Assembly: GCA_023667165.1 (NCBI GenBank)
Contig: JAMPAO010000037.1
Span: forward strand, 1 to 22,906
Direction: 5' to 3'
DNA length: 22,906 nt
DNA from: Ruminococcus sp.
GTDB taxonomy: Bacteria; Bacillota; Clostridia; Oscillospirales; Ruminococcaceae
The notes below the pieces were generated by a model. It ran no database searches, was not told where the DNA came from, and saw only the letters and a program-made list of their open reading frames with translations. Position numbers and translations under genes: made by a program. Shown here in pieces: positions 19,940 to 22,906 of this stretch; the stretch's first letter is position 1; each line of letters starts with the position of its first letter.

Positions 19940-22663
19940 ATGCCGCAGACTATTCTTGAAAGGGATTACGGGGGAAAAACGGCTTTGCGCGGTTCGGCGG
20001 AAAAGGAAAGGGAACGCCGCACGGCGGCAGACAGACCGATTTTGGGACTTACGTCCGCACAGGCGGCGGCGCTGCTTGAAAAATACGGCGAAAATACCCT
20101 TGCGGCGGAAAAAAAGGCTAAGCCGCTGAAAATATTCGCGGGGCAGTTCAAGGACGTTATGGTCATGATACTGCTGGCGGCGTCCGTCGTTTCCGCCGCC
20201 ATAGGGGAATTTTACGACGCTTTGACTATCATTGCCATTGTGCTGATAAACGCTGTGCTGGGGTTTGTTCAGGAGTACAGGACAGAAAAAACGCTTCTTG
20301 CCCTCAGAAGCATGACGGCGCCCTCCGCCAAGGCGATAAGGGACGGGCATATGACGGTCATACCGGCGTCGCAGCTTGTTCCGGGCGACGTTATCACTCT
20401 CGAAGCGGGGGATAAAGCGGCTGCCGACTGCGTTATACTGCGGTCGAAGGGACTTATGGCGGACGAAAGCATTCTTACCGGCGAGAGCGTTCCCGTTGCC
20501 AAGCAGGCGGGGAATACCGGCGACGAGGACAATTCCCCGCACAAGCCGAACATAGTCTACAGCGGCTGCGTTATCACAAAGGGAAACGCTCATGCAAGGG
20601 TCATAGCCACGGGTACCGACGCGCAGGTGGGGAAGATATCGGATATGCTCACCGATATCGAGCAGGAGGAAACTCCGCTGCAAAAGCGGCTGGGCGAGCT
20701 GGGCAGGACGGTGGCGGCGATCTGCCTCGTTGTCTGCGTTGTGGTGGCGGGAGCGGGGATACTGCGCGGAGAGCCTGTATTCGATATGCTTATGACGGGT
20801 ATCACCATAGCCATCGCCGCTATACCGGAGGGTCTGCCTGCCACCGTGACCATCGCTCTTGCGCTGGCTGTGGGCAGAATGCTCAAAAAAAACGCCCTTG
20901 TGCATAAGCTGCATTCGGTGGAAACGCTGGGCTGCACATCGGTCATATGCACCGATAAGACGGGTACGATCACCGAAAATAAAATGACCGTCAGCCGCGG
21001 ATATACCTCCGACGGGATATATACCTTTTCCGGCAGCGGCTTCAGGTGCGGCGGAGATATTATGAGGAACGGCGGAAGAATAAGCGCAACGAGCGCGGAG
21101 CCTCTGAGGGAAATGCTGCGCTGCGCCGTCTTATGCAGCAACGGAGATATTTTGAGGAACAAGACGGGGACCGAATGGGAATGCGCGGGCGATCCCACGG
21201 AAACGGCTCTGCTTATCGCCGCAGCCAAGGGCGGCATGGATCATAGGGCGGAACGCGCCGCCTACAGGCGCAGGGACGAGATACCCTTTGAGAGCGAAAC
21301 AAGGCGCATGACCGTAATAGTTGCCGATCCCTCTTCGGGGAGCGATACGGCTTACGTAAAGGGTGCGCCGGACGTTATCCTCGGAAGCTGCACTCATATC
21401 CTGACCTCGGCGGGCAGAGAGGAGCTCAGCTTTGCAAAGCGCAGAGAGATCACACGCGTATGCTCGGAAATGTCCGACAAGGCGCTGAGGGTGCTGGCGT
21501 TTGCATATTCCCCGAACGCGGGAGTGAAAGGCTCCTCGGAAAAGGGACTTGTTTTCATCGGACTTATGGGAATGTCCGACCCTCCCAGAGAAGAGGCGAA
21601 AAAAGCGGTAAGACTTTGCAGAGAAGCAAGGATACGCACGGTAATGATAACGGGGGATCACAAAAACACCGCAAGAGCCGTTGCCGAGCAGGCGGGCATA
21701 CTCCGAGCCGACAGCGGGGCGGAGGCGGTCATAACGGGAGAGGAGCTTGCGGCAATGTCCGACAGGGAGCTTGAAAGAGCCGCAGCAAAGGCGTGCGTAT
21801 TCGCAAGGGTATCTCCCGCCGATAAGCTAAGGATAGTACGTGCGTACAAAAGAGCGGGGCATATAGTCACAATGACGGGCGACGGGGTAAACGACGCCCC
21901 CGCGGTGAGAGAGGCGGATATCGGCGTTGCCATGGGAATAACGGGAACGGACGTTACCAGACAGGCGGCTGACATGGTGCTGCTGGACGATAATTTTGCC
22001 ACGCTCGTCAGCGCGGTGGAGCAGGGACGGGGGATATACGCGAATATACGCAAATTCGTGCGTTACCTGCTTTCCTGCAACATAGGCGAGGTGCTTACCA
22101 TGTTCCTGGGAATAGTTATGGGTATGCCCATAGTGCTGCTTCCCTCCCAGATACTGCTGGTAAATCTCGTTACCGACGGACTGCCTGCGGTAGCGCTGGG
22201 CGCGGAGCCGTGCGGAGCGGAGAATATGAAAAAGCCTCCGCGCCGCAAAGACGAGAGCTTCTTTTCCGGCGGTCTTATGTCAAGGATAATTTTCAGAGGC
22301 ATACTTATAGGCATATGCACCCTCGGCTGCTTTACTGTGTTCTTAAATGAGGGATACGGACTTGACACGGCACGGACGGGAGCGCTTGTTACGCTTGTTA
22401 TGTCGCAGCTTTTTCATGTGTTCGAGTGCAAGTCGGAGGACAAAAATATCTTTACGGTGGATTACCTCGGCAATCCCAAGCTGATACTGGCGGTGCTTTT
22501 TTCGGTATGCGCAATGCTTGCGGCGGTTTATCTGCCGCCGCTTCAGATGATATTCTCCGCTGTTCCCATGAGCTTTGAGCAGATGCTCACAGCTCTCGGC
22601 TTTGCCTTTTCCGCGCCGCTGCTTCAGGCGCTGGGAGGTTTATTGGGAAGAAAAAGGAAATAA
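19940..22663 (+). CDS. P2A-type (SERCA-like) calcium-transporting ATPase
   Basis: A 907-residue cation pump of the P2A group. Motifs: actuator T-G-E-S (about 180-183), P-E-G-L-P with E297 in M4, phosphorylated D339 in C-T-D-K-T-G-T, K-G-A-P in the nucleotide domain, the hinge M-T-G-D-G-V-N-D-A-P, and M5-M6 residues N-I-G-E and N-L-V-T-D-G-L-P-A. These match SERCA ligands for both calcium sites (M4 E309; M5 N768/E771; M6 N796/T799/D800), and a glutamate in M8 (H-V-F-E-C) aligns with E908. Two Ca2+ per cycle is thus plausible, unlike some bacterial single-site pumps. It probably exports Ca2+ through the cytoplasmic membrane. The first 30 residues are an extra charged segment before the usual G-L-T-S-x-Q-A start. 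AGGAGAGGA lies about 14 bases before the ATG, slightly far. Confidence 0.94.
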   Translation: MPQTILERDYGGKTALRGSAEKERERRTAADRPILGLTSAQAAALLEKYGENTLAAEKKAKPLKIFAGQFKDVMVMILLAASVVSAAIGEFYDALTIIAIVLINAVLGFVQEYRTEKTLLALRSMTAPSAKAIRDGHMTVIPASQLVPGDVITLEAGDKAAADCVILRSKGLMADESILTGESVPVAKQAGNTGDEDNSPHKPNIVYSGCVITKGNAHARVIATGTDAQVGKISDMLTDIEQEETPLQKRLGELGRTVAAICLVVCVVVAGAGILRGEPVFDMLMTGITIAIAAIPEGLPATVTIALALAVGRMLKKNALVHKLHSVETLGCTSVICTDKTGTITENKMTVSRGYTSDGIYTFSGSGFRCGGDIMRNGGRISATSAEPLREMLRCAVLCSNGDILRNKTGTEWECAGDPTETALLIAAAKGGMDHRAERAAYRRRDEIPFESETRRMTVIVADPSSGSDTAYVKGAPDVILGSCTHILTSAGREELSFAKRREITRVCSEMSDKALRVLAFAYSPNAGVKGSSEKGLVFIGLMGMSDPPREEAKKAVRLCREARIRTVMITGDHKNTARAVAEQAGILRADSGAEAVITGEELAAMSDRELERAAAKACVFARVSPADKLRIVRAYKRAGHIVTMTGDGVNDAPAVREADIGVAMGITGTDVTRQAADMVLLDDNFATLVSAVEQGRGIYANIRKFVRYLLSCNIGEVLTMFLGIVMGMPIVLLPSQILLVNLVTDGLPAVALGAEPCGAENMKKPPRRKDESFFSGGLMSRIIFRGILIGICTLGCFTVFLNEGYGLDTARTGALVTLVMSQLFHVFECKSEDKNIFTVDYLGNPKLILAVLFSVCAMLAAVYLPPLQMIFSAVPMSFEQMLTALGFAFSAPLLQALGGLLGRKRK

Positions 22664-22673
22664 TGAGATTTAC

Positions 22674-22711
22674 GGCTTTTCTCTCGGTTTATGCGGGGGA
22701 AAAGCTTTTTT
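22674..22711 (+). terminator. Terminator after the calcium ATPase
   Basis: GCTTTTC (22675-22681) pairs with GAAAAGC (22699-22705), extended inward by TCTC/GGGG with G-T pairs, and is followed by TTTTTT (22706-22711). It lies 12 bases after the ATPase stop. The stretch from here to 22811 has no credible gene. Confidence 0.75.
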
Positions 22712-22819
22712 ATTGTTATTTGCACGTTATTTTTTTATGCTATAAGTTTGTTTTTTGGCAGGTTGTTTTGTGTTTTGGAAATATGTTTAGCACGTTAGCC
22801 ATGCAAAGGGACAACCTAC

Positions 22820-22880
22820 GGGGGAAGGGGGAGGCGCTCTGCTAAACCCGGGGACGCTGGGCCGCCCTCCCCCTTCCCCC
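22820..22880. repeat. GC-rich 14-bp inverted repeat at the window end
   Basis: GGGGGAAGGGGGAG (22820-22833) is perfectly complementary to 22867-22880, around a 33-base G/C-rich centre. Composition and hairpin style resemble the cluster at 1-110. It may be a dispersed intergenic element; the window ends inside or just after it. Confidence 0.5.
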
Positions 22881-22906
22881 TACGGTTTTCCCTCTGCACT
22901 CTCTTT

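Noticed and set aside
19667..20914. Minus-strand ORF of 415 codons opposite the calcium ATPase start
   Set aside because: It crosses a strong terminator and a P-type ATPase coding region; no motif.
22663..22845. ORF of 60 codons after the calcium ATPase
   Set aside because: It runs through a terminator hairpin and into a GC-rich repeat and lacks a ribosome-binding site separate from the upstream gene.

Overview
The window looks like chromosomal DNA from a Gram-positive, spore-forming Clostridia-type gut Firmicute, probably close to Ruminococcus/Oscillospiraceae. The basis is an ECF-type vitamin transporter subunit, the non-mevalonate isoprenoid genes ispD and ispF, a SpoIID-family protein, a DUF1385 (YqhQ-like) gene next to prmC, a lipobox lipoprotein, and good sigma-A type promoters (TTGACA, 17 bp, TATAAT). 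The genus is inferred from gene content only. I see no rRNA, tRNA, CRISPR array, insertion sequence or phage gene.

Layout. Positions 1-390 hold GC-rich hairpins and an unusual stack of inverted repeats ahead of a RibU-like riboflavin transporter subunit (391-1032). A minus-strand gene (1130-2377) encodes an EAL-HDOD signalling protein with a degenerate EAL domain, and its leader has a long-range 12-bp stem. Divergent from it is a plus-strand metal-resistance operon: a SAM methyltransferase (2729), an SmtB/ArsR metal sensor (3363), a stand-alone HMA metal-binding protein (3858) and a Zn/Cd-type P1B ATPase (4092-5972). It starts at a strong promoter overlapped by an ArsR-type operator-like sequence.

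From 9485 down to 6095 the minus strand carries a probable five-gene operon: double zinc-ribbon membrane protein, TPM-domain protein, small pilin-like membrane protein, ispD and ispF. Upstream of it, also on the minus strand, lie a membrane-anchored secreted beta-sandwich protein (9581-10306, with a consensus promoter and a long leader) and a large GGDEF-EAL c-di-GMP protein (10682-12985), predicted to be a phosphodiesterase.

The right third holds a small XRE regulator (13337), a SpoIID-like protein (13738-14703, minus), a polytopic membrane protein of unknown function (15235) preceded by a candidate 23-codon leader ORF, a lipoprotein with calcium-loop-like repeats (16390), DUF1385 (17739), prmC (18844) ending in a strong terminator, and a SERCA-like P2A calcium ATPase (19940-22663). 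The window closes with another GC-rich inverted repeat.

I did not find a clearly new multigene system such as a defence island. The most interesting items are regulatory: structured leaders before ribU, the EAL-HDOD gene, the beta-sandwich protein and the XRE gene; the candidate leader peptide at 15135; the methyltransferase inside a metal-efflux operon; and the coupling of essential isoprenoid genes to envelope/zinc-ribbon genes.
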